Shown piece by piece: positions 48,340-57,071 of a stretch of 64,000 nucleotides of DNA. This DNA is from CAIWHR01 sp963781285 (lineage in GTDB: Bacteria > Pseudomonadota > Gammaproteobacteria > Burkholderiales > Casimicrobiaceae). The notes below the pieces were generated by a model. The model worked only from the letters and a program-made list of their open reading frames with translations. It made no database searches and was not told the DNA's origin. The stretch covers positions 186,001 through 250,000 of the forward strand of contig CAWAFI010000017.1 of assembly GCA_963781285.1 (NCBI GenBank), read 5' to 3'. Each line of letters opens with the position of its first letter. Positions within the stretch are counted from its first letter, which is position 1. The position numbers were made by a program, and so were the translations under genes.

Positions 48340-49458
48340 TTAGGCCAACGCACCGCGCGCCGCGACCGGCCACACGCATTCGACGCGCGAGCCGCGCACG
48401 CCGACGAGCCAGTCGTAGAGATTGACGGTGGGATCGCAGTGGCCGGGGATGAGCCAGATCCGATCGCCGATCACGGGCGGGTCACGGTCTCGCCCCACCG
48501 CGAGCACGCCGTGCTCATCGGACGCCTTCACGAATTCCAGACCCCTCGCGCCGTAGACGAGCGGCGGGCCCGAGTCGAACGCGAATGCCTTCAGCCCCGC
48601 ATCGACGATCGCGCGCTCGCGCGCGGGCGCGCTCATCACCGTCGCCACGACATACAAACTCTGCTCGAAGGGGTGCTGGTCCGGCGCCAATGCATTGCGG
48701 TTGTAGTCGGCGTCCATGAAGACGTACGAACCGGGCTGGATCTCCGTGTAGACGCCACTGTCGCGTTCGTGCTGCCAGGTGCCGGTGCCCGCCCCCGTGA
48801 CGACGGCACAGCCGATACCGGCCGCTTCGATCACCGCCTTCGTCTCGCGCACGAGCTCCACGGCCCGCCCAATCGCGACGCTGCGCTCCACCGGTGAGCG
48901 CAAGTGCTGCGCGGCGCCGTGATAGGCGTGGATCCCGCGGAAGCGCAGTGCCGGCGTGCGCGCAACCGCCTCGGCGATCGGCACCGCCGATGCCCCCGGT
49001 GCAACGCCGCAGCGTTGTGCGCCGACGTCGATCTCGACCAGCACATCGAGCGTCACGCCGGCCGCCCGCGCCGCGGCGCCTACGTGGCGAACGTTGGCGG
49101 CGTCGTCGGCGAGCACACCGATGGTCGCGTCGTTTGCCAGCGCGGCGAGCCGTGCGAGCTTGTTCGCACCGACGATCTCGTTGGTGACGAGGACATCGCG
49201 AATCCCGGCCGCGACGAACGCCTCCGCTTCGCCGACCTTCTGGCAACAGATGCCGACCGCGCCGCGCTCGATCTGCAAGTCTGCAATGGCGGGACACTTG
49301 TGCGATTTGGCGTGCGGGCGCAGCGCCACCCCGGCACCGCGTACGGCGTTTGCCATCAGGTCGAGATTGCGCTCAAGCGCATCGAGGTCGACGACGAGCG
49401 CCGGCGTGTCGATACCGTCGATGGAGTCGCCGGGAGCGGCGGGGAGGGACTGGGGCAT
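48340..49458 (-). CDS. DSD1-family PLP-dependent enzyme (D-threonine aldolase / D-serine dehydratase type)
   Basis: A 372-residue alanine-racemase-N-fold enzyme. The N-terminus DTPALVVDLDALERNLDLMA leads to RPHAKSHKCPAIADLQIERG, in which the Lys after HA is the PLP lysine. VVTGAGTGTWQHE and QPGSYVFMDADYNRN follow; the C-terminal metal-site segment is LIPGHCDPTVNLYDW, with the His and Cys typical of zinc-dependent D-serine dehydratases and D-threonine aldolases. Which of these it is cannot be decided. Start ATG 49458. It stands alone between the VOC genes and the anti-sigma gene. Confidence 0.88.
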   Translation of the reverse strand: MPQSLPAAPGDSIDGIDTPALVVDLDALERNLDLMANAVRGAGVALRPHAKSHKCPAIADLQIERGAVGICCQKVGEAEAFVAAGIRDVLVTNEIVGANKLARLAALANDATIGVLADDAANVRHVGAAARAAGVTLDVLVEIDVGAQRCGVAPGASAVPIAEAVARTPALRFRGIHAYHGAAQHLRSPVERSVAIGRAVELVRETKAVIEAAGIGCAVVTGAGTGTWQHERDSGVYTEIQPGSYVFMDADYNRNALAPDQHPFEQSLYVVATVMSAPARERAIVDAGLKAFAFDSGPPLVYGARGLEFVKASDEHGVLAVGRDRDPPVIGDRIWLIPGHCDPTVNLYDWLVGVRGSRVECVWPVAARGALA

Positions 49459-49528
49459 CGGGCAGCAGCGAACGAACCTGCCGTTACTTTAGCAGCCCGA
49501 TGCTACTGCGTGACCCGCCGAGCCGACG

Positions 49529-50356
49529 CTATTTAGGCGCCGTGCCTTCGAGCGCCGCCAGCTGTCCGTAGACGACCTGCGCGATCTTCAGCAGCTGCGC
49601 GCGATCGAGCTTGCCCGATATCGCATAGCCGCAGTCGTCGTCGATCCAGTAGAACACACCGACGCCGCTTTCGACGCTGTAGCGGAACGCCGTCTCGCCG
49701 GTACCGGCCGACGATGCCGCGACGCGCGACGATTGCTTGCGGACCTGGAGCGACAACCGCTCCTTGTCGGCATTTTCGTACATGAAGAGTGCCGTGGGCT
49801 TTTCGTTGCCGGCGACAAGCCGCCCGCCCACCAAGGCATAGCCGATGCCGTTCAGGTCCGGCGCACGCACCTGGAATCCGAGCCGCTTGGTGAGCCACGC
49901 GACCAGGCTCTTCTCCTCGCTTGCCCACACTTCCACCGGGCGCCGAGCATCGGTGGCGTACAGCGCGTGGGCGAACGCCGCCTGCCGCGCGAACGTCGTC
50001 GGCGTGCCGCCATGCTCGATCATCGCATCGCGACCGAACCAGCCGATGCTCACGCCGACGACGAGCGTGGCCGCGGCGGCGAAGACGGGCGCGAGCCATC
50101 CGCGCGGGCCCCCGCCGCGCGTGCCCGGCGGCGCAGCCGCGGCGAGCAGGCGGGCCGGGATGGGTTCGCCAAGCACCGGGTCGAGCGCGTCGCGCAGCGC
50201 GGCGGATTGAGCGCGGATCGCGGCGACGCGTGCCGCGAGATCCGGGTCGGCCGCCAGTGCGGCGTCGACGATTGCGGCGCGATCGGGCGCAAGCTGGCCG
50301 TCGGCGTACGCGTGGACGTCGGTGTCGGGAACGGTGTCGGGGGCGCCGGGATTCAC
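49529..50356 (-). CDS. Membrane-anchored anti-sigma factor
   Basis: A 275-residue protein beginning with a short anti-sigma-like helical domain (VHAYADGQLAPDRAAIVDAA), a Pro/Gly linker, one transmembrane helix (about 87-107, APVFAAAATLVVGVSIGWFG) and a periplasmic domain of about 165 residues. It has no zinc-binding HxxxCxxC. The periplasmic part contains FARQAAFAHALYATD and FYWIDDDCGYAISGKLDR, typical of anti-sigma proteins paired with this ECF type in Betaproteobacteria. The start is GTG 50356, 16 bases after the sigma gene. It should sequester the sigma factor until an unknown envelope signal. Confidence 0.86.
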   Translation of the reverse strand: MNPGAPDTVPDTDVHAYADGQLAPDRAAIVDAALAADPDLAARVAAIRAQSAALRDALDPVLGEPIPARLLAAAAPPGTRGGGPRGWLAPVFAAAATLVVGVSIGWFGRDAMIEHGGTPTTFARQAAFAHALYATDARRPVEVWASEEKSLVAWLTKRLGFQVRAPDLNGIGYALVGGRLVAGNEKPTALFMYENADKERLSLQVRKQSSRVAASSAGTGETAFRYSVESGVGVFYWIDDDCGYAISGKLDRAQLLKIAQVVYGQLAALEGTAPK

Positions 50357-50372
50357 GTCAGCATGCTCGCGT

Positions 50373-50918
50373 TCACTTGACGACGCGGAGCGCGGACGCG
50401 GGTTCTGCGACCAGGCGCCGCAGCTTGTCGCGCGCGCGGGAGAGCCGCGACATCACGGTGCCGATCGGCACGGAAAGCACGGCGGCAATCTCGTCGTAGC
50501 GCAATTCCTCAACCGCGGCCAGCAGCAGAACTTCGCGCTGATCCACCGGCAGCCGGCCTATCTGCTGGACCATTTCCATCACCTCGATCCGTTCGATCTG
50601 GTTCGCGCGGACCGGCGACTGCCACGCGGCGCCGCCCGGATCTGCATCGAGCGAAACGTTCAGCGCCTCGCGGCGAACCAGCGCCAGCTGGTTGACGTGG
50701 ACATTGTGCATCACCGTGAACAGCCACGCGCGCAGATCCGTTCCGGCCTGCCAGAGCCGCCGCTTTTCCCAGGCCCGTGCCAGCGTGTCCTGCACGAGAT
50801 CGTCGGCGCGGACCGCGTCGCCCGTCAACACGCGCGCATAGCGGCGCAGGCGCGGGATTGCGGCGACGAGCTCCGGATGCGGCAGCGCGGCGGCGTCGGA
50901 GGTGGCGGGCGGTCTCAC
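50373..50918 (-). CDS. ECF-type RNA polymerase sigma factor
   Basis: A 181-residue extracytoplasmic-function sigma factor. Region 2 contains YARVLTGDAVRADDLVQDTL and ARAWEKRRLWQ; region 4 has LPVDQREVLLLAAVEELRYD and EIAAVLSVPIGTVMSRLSRA. Start is GTG 50918. It is followed by its anti-sigma gene, so the two form one operon. A -10-like TATC pattern cannot be pinned down upstream; the upstream region is taken up by the repeat at 50933-50999. Target genes are unknown. Confidence 0.92.
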   Translation of the reverse strand: MRPPATSDAAALPHPELVAAIPRLRRYARVLTGDAVRADDLVQDTLARAWEKRRLWQAGTDLRAWLFTVMHNVHVNQLALVRREALNVSLDADPGGAAWQSPVRANQIERIEVMEMVQQIGRLPVDQREVLLLAAVEELRYDEIAAVLSVPIGTVMSRLSRARDKLRRLVAEPASALRVVK

Positions 50919-50932
50919 GGTGACGACAAGGG

Positions 50933-50999
50933 GTCAGAGTTATCTGCCCTGCAAACGCGAACACCGCTGCGGTCGCGGCCCGAAATGTTGCTCTGACCG
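50933..50999. repeat. Inverted repeat GGTCAGAG...CTCTGACC upstream of the sigma gene
   Basis: An eight-base perfect inverted repeat (50934-50941 and 50991-50998) lies in the 356-base gap 50919-51274. The motif GGGGTCAGAG at its edge matches the start of a family of repeats known in Beta- and Gammaproteobacteria, and its core GGTCAGA is also in the palindrome at 53600-53682. It probably belongs to the REP-like class, but the internal arms here do not pair. The gap contains no other gene. Confidence 0.45.
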
Positions 51000-51005
51000 A
51001 TAAGT

Positions 51006-51038
51006 GCGGCCCGGTCCGGGGGATTCGGACCGGGCCGC
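51006..51038. terminator. Perfect 13-bp hairpin in the gap between mgtE and the sigma gene
   Basis: Arms GCGGCCCGGTCCG and CGGACCGGGCCGC flank a seven-base loop. It is about 237 bases downstream of the mgtE stop and 88 bases upstream of the sigma gene start on the same strand. A T-poor tail follows in either direction. It could terminate mgtE transcripts or insulate the sigma promoter. Confidence 0.5.
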
Positions 51039-51274
51039 TCTGGCGCAATGTTACCCCGCGCGCGCCAAACCCGCCGTCGGACCTTCGCGATGGGTGTCGG
51101 ACCCTAGCCCGTCTTGGCCGGATCGTTCTCTCGCCGGATCAGCGATCGGGCAGCCCTGCCAACAGGGAGGACACCCGAGCTATTCCCGCGGATCAGGGGA
51201 ACGGGTGGCGGCAGGATGGACGGCGCACGGCGCGTGGAGCGACCGCCGGGGCGCCGGAGAAAACGAGTCGCCAA

Positions 51275-52741
51275 TCAAAGAAGAAACAGCGTCGCGAGTC
51301 CGAGGAAAATGAAGAATCCGCCCGAGTCGGTCACCGCCGTGATCATCACCGACGAGCCGAGCGCGGGATCGCGCCCGAACTTCAGCATCGTCATCGGGAT
51401 CAGCACGCCCATCATCGCGGCGAGCATCAGATTCAACGTCATCGCCAGCACCATGACGAGGCCGAGCGAAACGTCCTTGTAGAGGAGCATCGCAACCAGT
51501 CCCATCACGCCGCCCCACACGAGGCCGTTGACAAGGCTCACCGTGATCTCCTTGCGAATGAGTTGCCGTGCGTTGTCCTCCGTGACCTGGCCCAGCGCGG
51601 CCGCGCGCACGATCATCGTGATCGTCTGGTTGCCCGAGTTGCCGCCGATGCCGGCGACGATGGGCATCAGCGCGGCCAGCGCGACCAGCTTTTCGATCGA
51701 TCCCTCGAACACGCCGATGACGCGCGAAGCGATGAACGCGGTGACGAGGTTGATCGCGAGCCACGCCCAGCGGTTCTTGAACGACGCCCACACCGAGGCG
51801 AATACGTCCTCCTCTTCGCGCAGGCCAGCCTGAGCGAGCAGGTCCTCCTCGCCGCTCTGCCGGACGAAATCGAGCACCTCGTCCACCGTCACTCGACCGA
51901 CCAATCTGTCGTTGGTGTCGACCACCGGTGCCGAGACCAGGTCGTAGCGCTCGAACGCGGATGCAGCGACGTCGGCCTTCTCGTGCTGCAGCAGCTTGAC
52001 CGCCGGCGGCTGCATGATCGCCCCGACCATCGTCTCGGGATCAGTGACGATCAGCTTGTTGACCGGCAGCACGCCGAGCAGCTTCTCGTCGCGATCGACG
52101 ACGAAGAGCTGGTCGGTCTGGCTCGGCAGTTCATCCATCCGTCGCAGGTAGCGCAGCACGACTTCGAGAGTCACGTCAGGGCGCACGGTGACGTCCTCGA
52201 AGTCCATCAACGCACCGACCATGTCGTGGTCGAAGGACATCGCCGCCCGCAACTGCTCGCGCTCATCGACCGGCAGGCTCTGGAACACATCGTCCATCAC
52301 CTCCTGCGGGAGGTCCGGTGCCAGCTCCGCGATCTCGTCGGCCTCGAGGGTTTCCGTCGCGGCGACGAGCTCCTCGGTGTCCATCGACGAGATCAGCGAT
52401 TCACGTACGGCGTCGGAAACCTCGAGCAGGATGTCACCGTCGCGCGAGGCGCGGACAAGGTCCCAGATGTAGAGCCGCTCGTCGAGCGGGAGCGCTTCGA
52501 GGATGTACGCGATGTCGGCCGGGTGCAGGCGGTCGAGCTTGCGCTGCAGCGCCGCCTTGCTCTTCTTGTAAACGGCGCTCTCCGCGAGCTCCGCGCCGGC
52601 GTTGTTTTCCCGCTGGTCGACGACCAGCCCTTCGACCAGCCGGTGCTTGCGCAGCAGCGCCGTTACTTCGGCGAGCGCATCCTGCACGCTCCCACGCGCC
52701 TCGGGCCGTTCGGTATCGGCGTGGTCGAGGATCTCAGGCAT
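51275..52741 (-). CDS. mgtE: Magnesium transporter MgtE
   Basis: A 488-residue magnesium channel/transporter. It has the N-terminal superhelical domain (LHPADIAYILEALPLDERLY, LEADEIAELAPDLPQEVMDD), two CBS repeats (LPSQTDQLFVVDRDEKLLGV; SAPVVDTNDRLVGRVTVDEV) and five C-terminal helices including MPIVAGIGGNSGNQTITMIV and the ending SGGFFIFLGLATLFLL. The start is ATG 52741. No M-box or other riboswitch was recognised in the 143 bases upstream. Confidence 0.95.
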   Translation of the reverse strand: MPEILDHADTERPEARGSVQDALAEVTALLRKHRLVEGLVVDQRENNAGAELAESAVYKKSKAALQRKLDRLHPADIAYILEALPLDERLYIWDLVRASRDGDILLEVSDAVRESLISSMDTEELVAATETLEADEIAELAPDLPQEVMDDVFQSLPVDEREQLRAAMSFDHDMVGALMDFEDVTVRPDVTLEVVLRYLRRMDELPSQTDQLFVVDRDEKLLGVLPVNKLIVTDPETMVGAIMQPPAVKLLQHEKADVAASAFERYDLVSAPVVDTNDRLVGRVTVDEVLDFVRQSGEEDLLAQAGLREEEDVFASVWASFKNRWAWLAINLVTAFIASRVIGVFEGSIEKLVALAALMPIVAGIGGNSGNQTITMIVRAAALGQVTEDNARQLIRKEITVSLVNGLVWGGVMGLVAMLLYKDVSLGLVMVLAMTLNLMLAAMMGVLIPMTMLKFGRDPALGSSVMITAVTDSGGFFIFLGLATLFLL

Positions 52742-52884
52742 GACGGATGCGCGGTCAAGGCGTGTGTGCGGTGGATGGAAGCCGCCGGCATTCTATGCGC
52801 AATCTCCGGCGCCGGACACCCTGATGGCACCAGCTTCCTCCAGCGGAATGACGCGCGGCGCCGCGGCCGAGTGACGCGCAGTTG

Positions 52885-53586
52885 TCAGGGCACCTGCGCC
52901 GCCGGCATCCGCGCCAGGATCGTCGCCACGCGCCCGGCGAGATAGGCCGATGCGGGATTGCGCTCGAAGAGGCGTGGGGCCGGTGCCATCGCTGCGAGCC
53001 GCGCCGCCTGCTCGGTCGAGAGCTGCGCCGCGCGAACGCCGAAGTAGCGCTGCGCCGCGGCCTCAGCGCCGAATACGCCATTGCCCCATTCGATCACGTT
53101 GAGATAGAGCTCGAAAATTCGCTCCTTCGGCAGCATCGCCTCGAGCAACACGGTGATGACCGCCTCCTCGAGCTTGCGCCAATAGCTTTTCGACGGCGAC
53201 AGGAACAGGTTCTTGGCGAGCTGTTGCGTGATCGTCGAGCCGCCGGCGACGATGCGGCCCTTGCGCAAGTTCTTCTCCTGTGCTTTTTCGATACCCTCCC
53301 AGTCGAAGCCCGAATGGTCGGCGAACTTCGCGTCCTCGGCGGCGATCATCGCCCGTTTGAGCGGCAAGGCAATCCGGGCGTAGGGCACCCACAGGTAGCG
53401 CACTTCGAGTTTGCGGCCCTTCTCGCGTGCCTCCTCGAGCCGCTGTGCCATGAAGGCTGTCTCGCGCGGCGGGTAGTACCGGTACCAGCCGACATGCGCG
53501 GCGATCCATCCCGTCCACAGGACCGAAATCGCGACGAGCACGCCGATGACGCGCAGCGCCCAGCGGCCAACAAAAGCACGCGCCAT
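52885..53586 (-). CDS. mtgA: Monofunctional peptidoglycan glycosyltransferase
   Basis: A 233-residue single-pass inner-membrane GT51 enzyme that polymerises lipid II. A TM helix lies at about 9-30 (WALRVIGVLVAISVLW). The catalytic Glu is in AAEDAKFADHSGFDWEGIEK, followed by GGSTITQQLAKNLFLS, KLEEAVITVLLEAMLPKERI and ELYLNVIEWGNGVFGAEAAA, all GT51 signatures. Start ATG 53586. In many Betaproteobacteria aroE lies just upstream; here that place holds a REP-like palindrome and tonB. Confidence 0.95.
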   Translation of the reverse strand: MARAFVGRWALRVIGVLVAISVLWTGWIAAHVGWYRYYPPRETAFMAQRLEEAREKGRKLEVRYLWVPYARIALPLKRAMIAAEDAKFADHSGFDWEGIEKAQEKNLRKGRIVAGGSTITQQLAKNLFLSPSKSYWRKLEEAVITVLLEAMLPKERIFELYLNVIEWGNGVFGAEAAAQRYFGVRAAQLSTEQAARLAAMAPAPRLFERNPASAYLAGRVATILARMPAAQVP

Positions 53587-53599
53587 GGCGAATGGGAGG

Positions 53600-53682
53600 G
53601 GAAGTAGGGTCAGACTCGACTTTTCCCGCTACGCAGAAACTCTCGATGCCGGCACTGAAAAGTCGAGTCTGACCCTACTTCC
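53600..53682. repeat. REP-like palindrome with perfect 26-base arms
   Basis: Two 26-base arms (53600-53625 and 53657-53682) are exact reverse complements, separated by 31 bases. The left arm contains GGAAGTAGGGTCAGACTCG and ends in TTTTC. It carries GTAG at 53604-53607, the tetranucleotide that marks repeats moved by RAYT (TnpA-REP) transposases in other Proteobacteria. No RAYT gene is in the window. It lies between tonB and mtgA, 13 bases upstream of the mtgA start, so it can form a large stem in the mtgA leader. Confidence 0.75.
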
Positions 53683-53717
53683 AGCGGCACCGCAATGCGC
53701 AATGTGCCCACCCCGGC

Positions 53718-54932
53718 TCATTCGCTGCGCAGCTCGTCGCCCTTGGTGAACGACCACGTCCGCGTGATGTGCAGGACGTCGGTGTCGCGCCGGATGTCGG
53801 GAGGGAACGACGCGAACGGCCCGGCCATCTCGACGATCTTCACCGCGGCGGCGTCGAGCACGCGCTGGCCTGACGAGCGATTGATCTCCACGTGCTCGAC
53901 ACTGCCGTCGGCGCGGATCGACACGGTGATCAGCAGGTTGCCGTAGAGCTTCAACTGCCGCGCCGCTTCCGGATAGTTGAGATTGCCCACCCGCTCGACC
54001 TTGAGCCGCCAGTCTTCGACATAGCGCGCGAACCGGTATTCCTCGGCCCGTGCACCGACGAAGCGCCGCTTCGGCCGTTTCTGGTAGGCGTCCATGTCCT
54101 TCGCGATCTGCGCCTCCAGCCGCATCGCTTCCAGCGTCCGCTGCATCAGCTCGGTCGCAGTCGGCAACTCCTTCGGCTCGCTCGCATCCGTCGCCTTTGG
54201 CACCGCCGGCGCGGCCGGCACGCTCTTGAGGCGGGTCATCAGCTCCTTTGTCTCCCGCTCCAGCGTCTGCACCTTCCGCGTCGCAACCGTGAGCTCGGCG
54301 TTCGCGCTCTCCCGCGGCAGCACCGGCAGCGGGGTCTTCGCGCGGCGGTCGGCATCCGTATTGCCTCCGCCATCGAGATGCGCCTGTGCGAGGATGTCGG
54401 CCTTGGTCGGCTTGCTCGGCGACTTGGCGTTGACGAGCGCGACCTCGAGCGGTGGCCCACGGTCGAGCATCTTCTGCAGGTCGAATGGCTGGAACCTGAT
54501 CGCGAGCAGCACCACGTGAATGGCAATCGAGATGCCGAGCGTGTAGCGGAACAACTGGTTGGCGCGATCGCCCGTGTCGAGATCGGGAATCCACGCGGGA
54601 GCCGGGGTCGCCGCTGCGCCGCCGGACGCCTCCGATCCTTCGGCAACGACCAGCGGCACAGCGCGGGAAGGGCGCCGCGGCGTTCGGTGCGCGGAGCCGG
54701 GGCCGCGGCTCGACGGGGGCTTCGTCCCGCCCGCCGCCGCCGCACTCGGCGCGCGCACAACCTTTGGCGGTGCCGGCACCTTGTCGACAATGCCTGGGGG
54801 CGTCGTCGCGCGTGGCGTGGCTGCCTTCTTCTTCCCCGCCGCCGGACCGCGCGCAGCCGCCGCCGGCGCCACCGTTTCCGGCGTCGGTGCGACAAGCGGC
54901 AAGGTCTTGGACGAGGCGGGTCGGCGCGGCAA
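53718..54932 (-). CDS. TonB-like energy transducer with long N-terminal extension
   Basis: A 404-residue periplasm-spanning energy transducer. Its only TM helix (about 128-147, LFRYTLGISIAIHVVLLAIR) contains the SxxxH motif (Ser135, His139) needed for coupling to ExbB-ExbD. It is preceded by an unusual 125-residue Ala/Pro/Lys-rich segment. After the TM come PLEVALVNAKSPSKPTKADI, a helical stretch (LERETKELMTRLK) and the C-terminal TonB domain with LNYPEAARQLKLYGNLLITV and DVLHITRTWSF. exbB/exbD and receptors are not nearby. The RNB ribonuclease gene lies upstream and mtgA downstream, a known linkage. Start ATG 54932. Confidence 0.88.
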   Translation of the reverse strand: MPRRPASSKTLPLVAPTPETVAPAAAARGPAAGKKKAATPRATTPPGIVDKVPAPPKVVRAPSAAAAGGTKPPSSRGPGSAHRTPRRPSRAVPLVVAEGSEASGGAAATPAPAWIPDLDTGDRANQLFRYTLGISIAIHVVLLAIRFQPFDLQKMLDRGPPLEVALVNAKSPSKPTKADILAQAHLDGGGNTDADRRAKTPLPVLPRESANAELTVATRKVQTLERETKELMTRLKSVPAAPAVPKATDASEPKELPTATELMQRTLEAMRLEAQIAKDMDAYQKRPKRRFVGARAEEYRFARYVEDWRLKVERVGNLNYPEAARQLKLYGNLLITVSIRADGSVEHVEINRSSGQRVLDAAAVKIVEMAGPFASFPPDIRRDTDVLHITRTWSFTKGDELRSE

Positions 54933-55021
54933 GGAAGCGGAAGCGCGTTATGTCAATGTCTTATTGTAGCGTGCTGTAGGATACGGCCACTGCGCGCCTT
55001 GGACCTGGACACGCCCGGCGC

Positions 55022-56863
55022 CTATGCGGCGGGGCCGGCGTAGCGGCATTCGACCGTTGCCGCGAGGAGGTCGATGCGCCCGATACCGATCCTTACCGGC
55101 GTCTCGGGCGCAAGCGCCGGCAGATCGTGCAGGCGCAGGGTCAGCGGCAACCGGTCGAAGCGCACGATATTCTCGCGGACCACCGTCGCCGTCATCTCGC
55201 CGACCTGTTCCTGCAGCAGCCAGCGCAGGCACCAGTAGTGCTCCATCCGGTCCTGGAATGCCGCGTAATTCGAGTAGGTCGCCTCAAAATCGGCGAGTAC
55301 CGCGTAAAGTTCGGCGTCGTTCTCGGCGTACGGTGGCTTTTCGCCGGCAAGGGTTGCCAGCAGTTGCCGCTGGTTGACGAGGTCGCTGTAGCGGCGCAGC
55401 GGCGAGCTCGCCCACAGGTAGTGCGAAAGCCCCAGCCCCTGGTGCTCGGCCGGGCGCGTGCTCATCTTCACCTTCCCGTTGCCCTGCGTCCGGTACAGCC
55501 CGGCGACACGCGCATCGGCGAGGTGCTTACCCCAGCTGCTGTTGACGAAGATCATCAGCTCGGACACGACCTTGTCGAGCGGGCTGCCGCGCGGCCGCGG
55601 CACGATGGTGACCTTGCCGTCCGGCGCCGCGTCCCAGTCGACGTAAAAGCTGTAGTCGACACGTGTGAAATCGGGCTTGCCGCGCGCCGCGAACAGCGCC
55701 TGCGCGAATGTCCACAGCACACGAAGCTCCTCCGTCCACGGCGGATCGGACGGCGACGGCAGTGGGTTTGCGAACGCCTCGCCGATCGCGTCGAGGCGCA
55801 AGTTGGCGGCGACCGGCACGCGGTTGATGCGCGTAGCGTGCCGAATCAGCGCTCCGGCCGGCGCCACTTCGCAATACATCGACAACGCGGGCGGCGCGTG
55901 TCCCTCGGCAAGCGTGAGCGCCGCGACGATCTCCTCGGGCAGCATCGTAATCTTGCGCCCCGGCATGTACACGGTCGACAGCCGGCTCCGCGCGACGCCG
56001 TCCAGCATTGATGCGCGCGGTATCACGAGCGCGGGCGCCGCGATGTGGATGCCGACTTCGCGATTTCCGTTCGGCAGCTCGCGCACCGAGAACGCGTCGT
56101 CGATCTCGGTGGTCGTCGCATCATCGATCGAGAATGCGCGGGCCTCCGCGGTTGGCAGATCCGGTAGCGCCGGCGGCGGACCATACGAGAGGAATGCGAC
56201 GCCCTGCGGAAACGCCTGTGCCAGAAACGCACCATAGTGATAGTCGTGTGACGACGGGATTGCGCCGCATTGTGCGAGCAGCGTCACCGGATTCGTCTGC
56301 AGCGCGTTGCACGCCGCGGCGAGCGCCTTCCATTCGAGCGCGTTCTTGTCCGGCTTGTGCAGCAACATCGGCAGTTTCGCGCGGAGCGCAGCGGGCAGCC
56401 GAAGAGCGCGCAGTTCGTCTTCCCATGCCGCCATCTGCTCGCCTTCGCGCTTCTTGCGCTCGACTGACGCAAGCGCCGATTGGAGCGCGGCGGGCGGCGC
56501 CTTCCGGTAGCGGCCTTTGCCGCGCTTGTAGAAGTACATCGGCGCCGCGGCGAGCGCGACGGCGACCGCTGCCGCCTCCGGGGGTCGCGGCGCATGGCCG
56601 TAATACTCGCGCGCAAGCTCGGCGAAGCCGAACTCCTCTTCGCCGCACACTTCCCACAGGAAATTCGGATCGAGCTCTCCGGCGAGCTTCTGCGCTTCGG
56701 CGTTGAGCACGGACGGCGACGGCTCCGCAAAACGCAGCAGAACTGCCGCCGCCTTGAGCTTAAGGCGCTTGCCGGATGCCGCTTCGACCTGCAGCGACGC
56801 GTCGTTGTCGGCGAGGACGGTACCGGCCTTCAACTGGCCGTCGTCCTCGAAGAAGACGTGCAT
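55022..56863 (-). CDS. RNB-domain exoribonuclease (RNase II/R family)
   Basis: A 613-residue 3'-5' exoribonuclease. The catalytic RNB domain starts near RAFSIDDATTTEIDDAFSVR, with the metal-binding Asp residues, then GIHIAAPALVIPRAS and YMPGRKITMLPEEIVAALTL, and the SHYLWASSPLRRYSDLVNQR motif. The N-terminal 190 residues hold a small cold-shock-like start (MHVFFEDDGQLKAGTVLADN), and an S1-type region ends the protein. The short N-terminal CSD pattern suggests a variant of RNase II/R seen next to tonB in Betaproteobacteria. Start ATG 56863. Confidence 0.9.
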   Translation of the reverse strand: MHVFFEDDGQLKAGTVLADNDASLQVEAASGKRLKLKAAAVLLRFAEPSPSVLNAEAQKLAGELDPNFLWEVCGEEEFGFAELAREYYGHAPRPPEAAAVAVALAAAPMYFYKRGKGRYRKAPPAALQSALASVERKKREGEQMAAWEDELRALRLPAALRAKLPMLLHKPDKNALEWKALAAACNALQTNPVTLLAQCGAIPSSHDYHYGAFLAQAFPQGVAFLSYGPPPALPDLPTAEARAFSIDDATTTEIDDAFSVRELPNGNREVGIHIAAPALVIPRASMLDGVARSRLSTVYMPGRKITMLPEEIVAALTLAEGHAPPALSMYCEVAPAGALIRHATRINRVPVAANLRLDAIGEAFANPLPSPSDPPWTEELRVLWTFAQALFAARGKPDFTRVDYSFYVDWDAAPDGKVTIVPRPRGSPLDKVVSELMIFVNSSWGKHLADARVAGLYRTQGNGKVKMSTRPAEHQGLGLSHYLWASSPLRRYSDLVNQRQLLATLAGEKPPYAENDAELYAVLADFEATYSNYAAFQDRMEHYWCLRWLLQEQVGEMTATVVRENIVRFDRLPLTLRLHDLPALAPETPVRIGIGRIDLLAATVECRYAGPAA

Positions 56864-57071
56864 GGGATTTTCGGGCGGACACGGCCGCTTGCGCGCCGCT
56901 TGGGAGCCGCATTATAGCCCGAGGCCGGATTCGGCCCACGGCGAACACATTCGCCCCCACCCCCTCCGCTAACGCTTGTGAAGTCGCATCGTATCCAATT
57001 GAATAATTAATCGAAATCATCTCTTGCGGGCGCTGCTGATCCCCGCGCTCCGGATAGATATCGGGCGGGTA

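Noticed and set aside
52742..52884. Possible M-box riboswitch upstream of mgtE.
   Set aside because: The 143-base gap shows no recognisable M-box helices or conserved loops, and is barely long enough.
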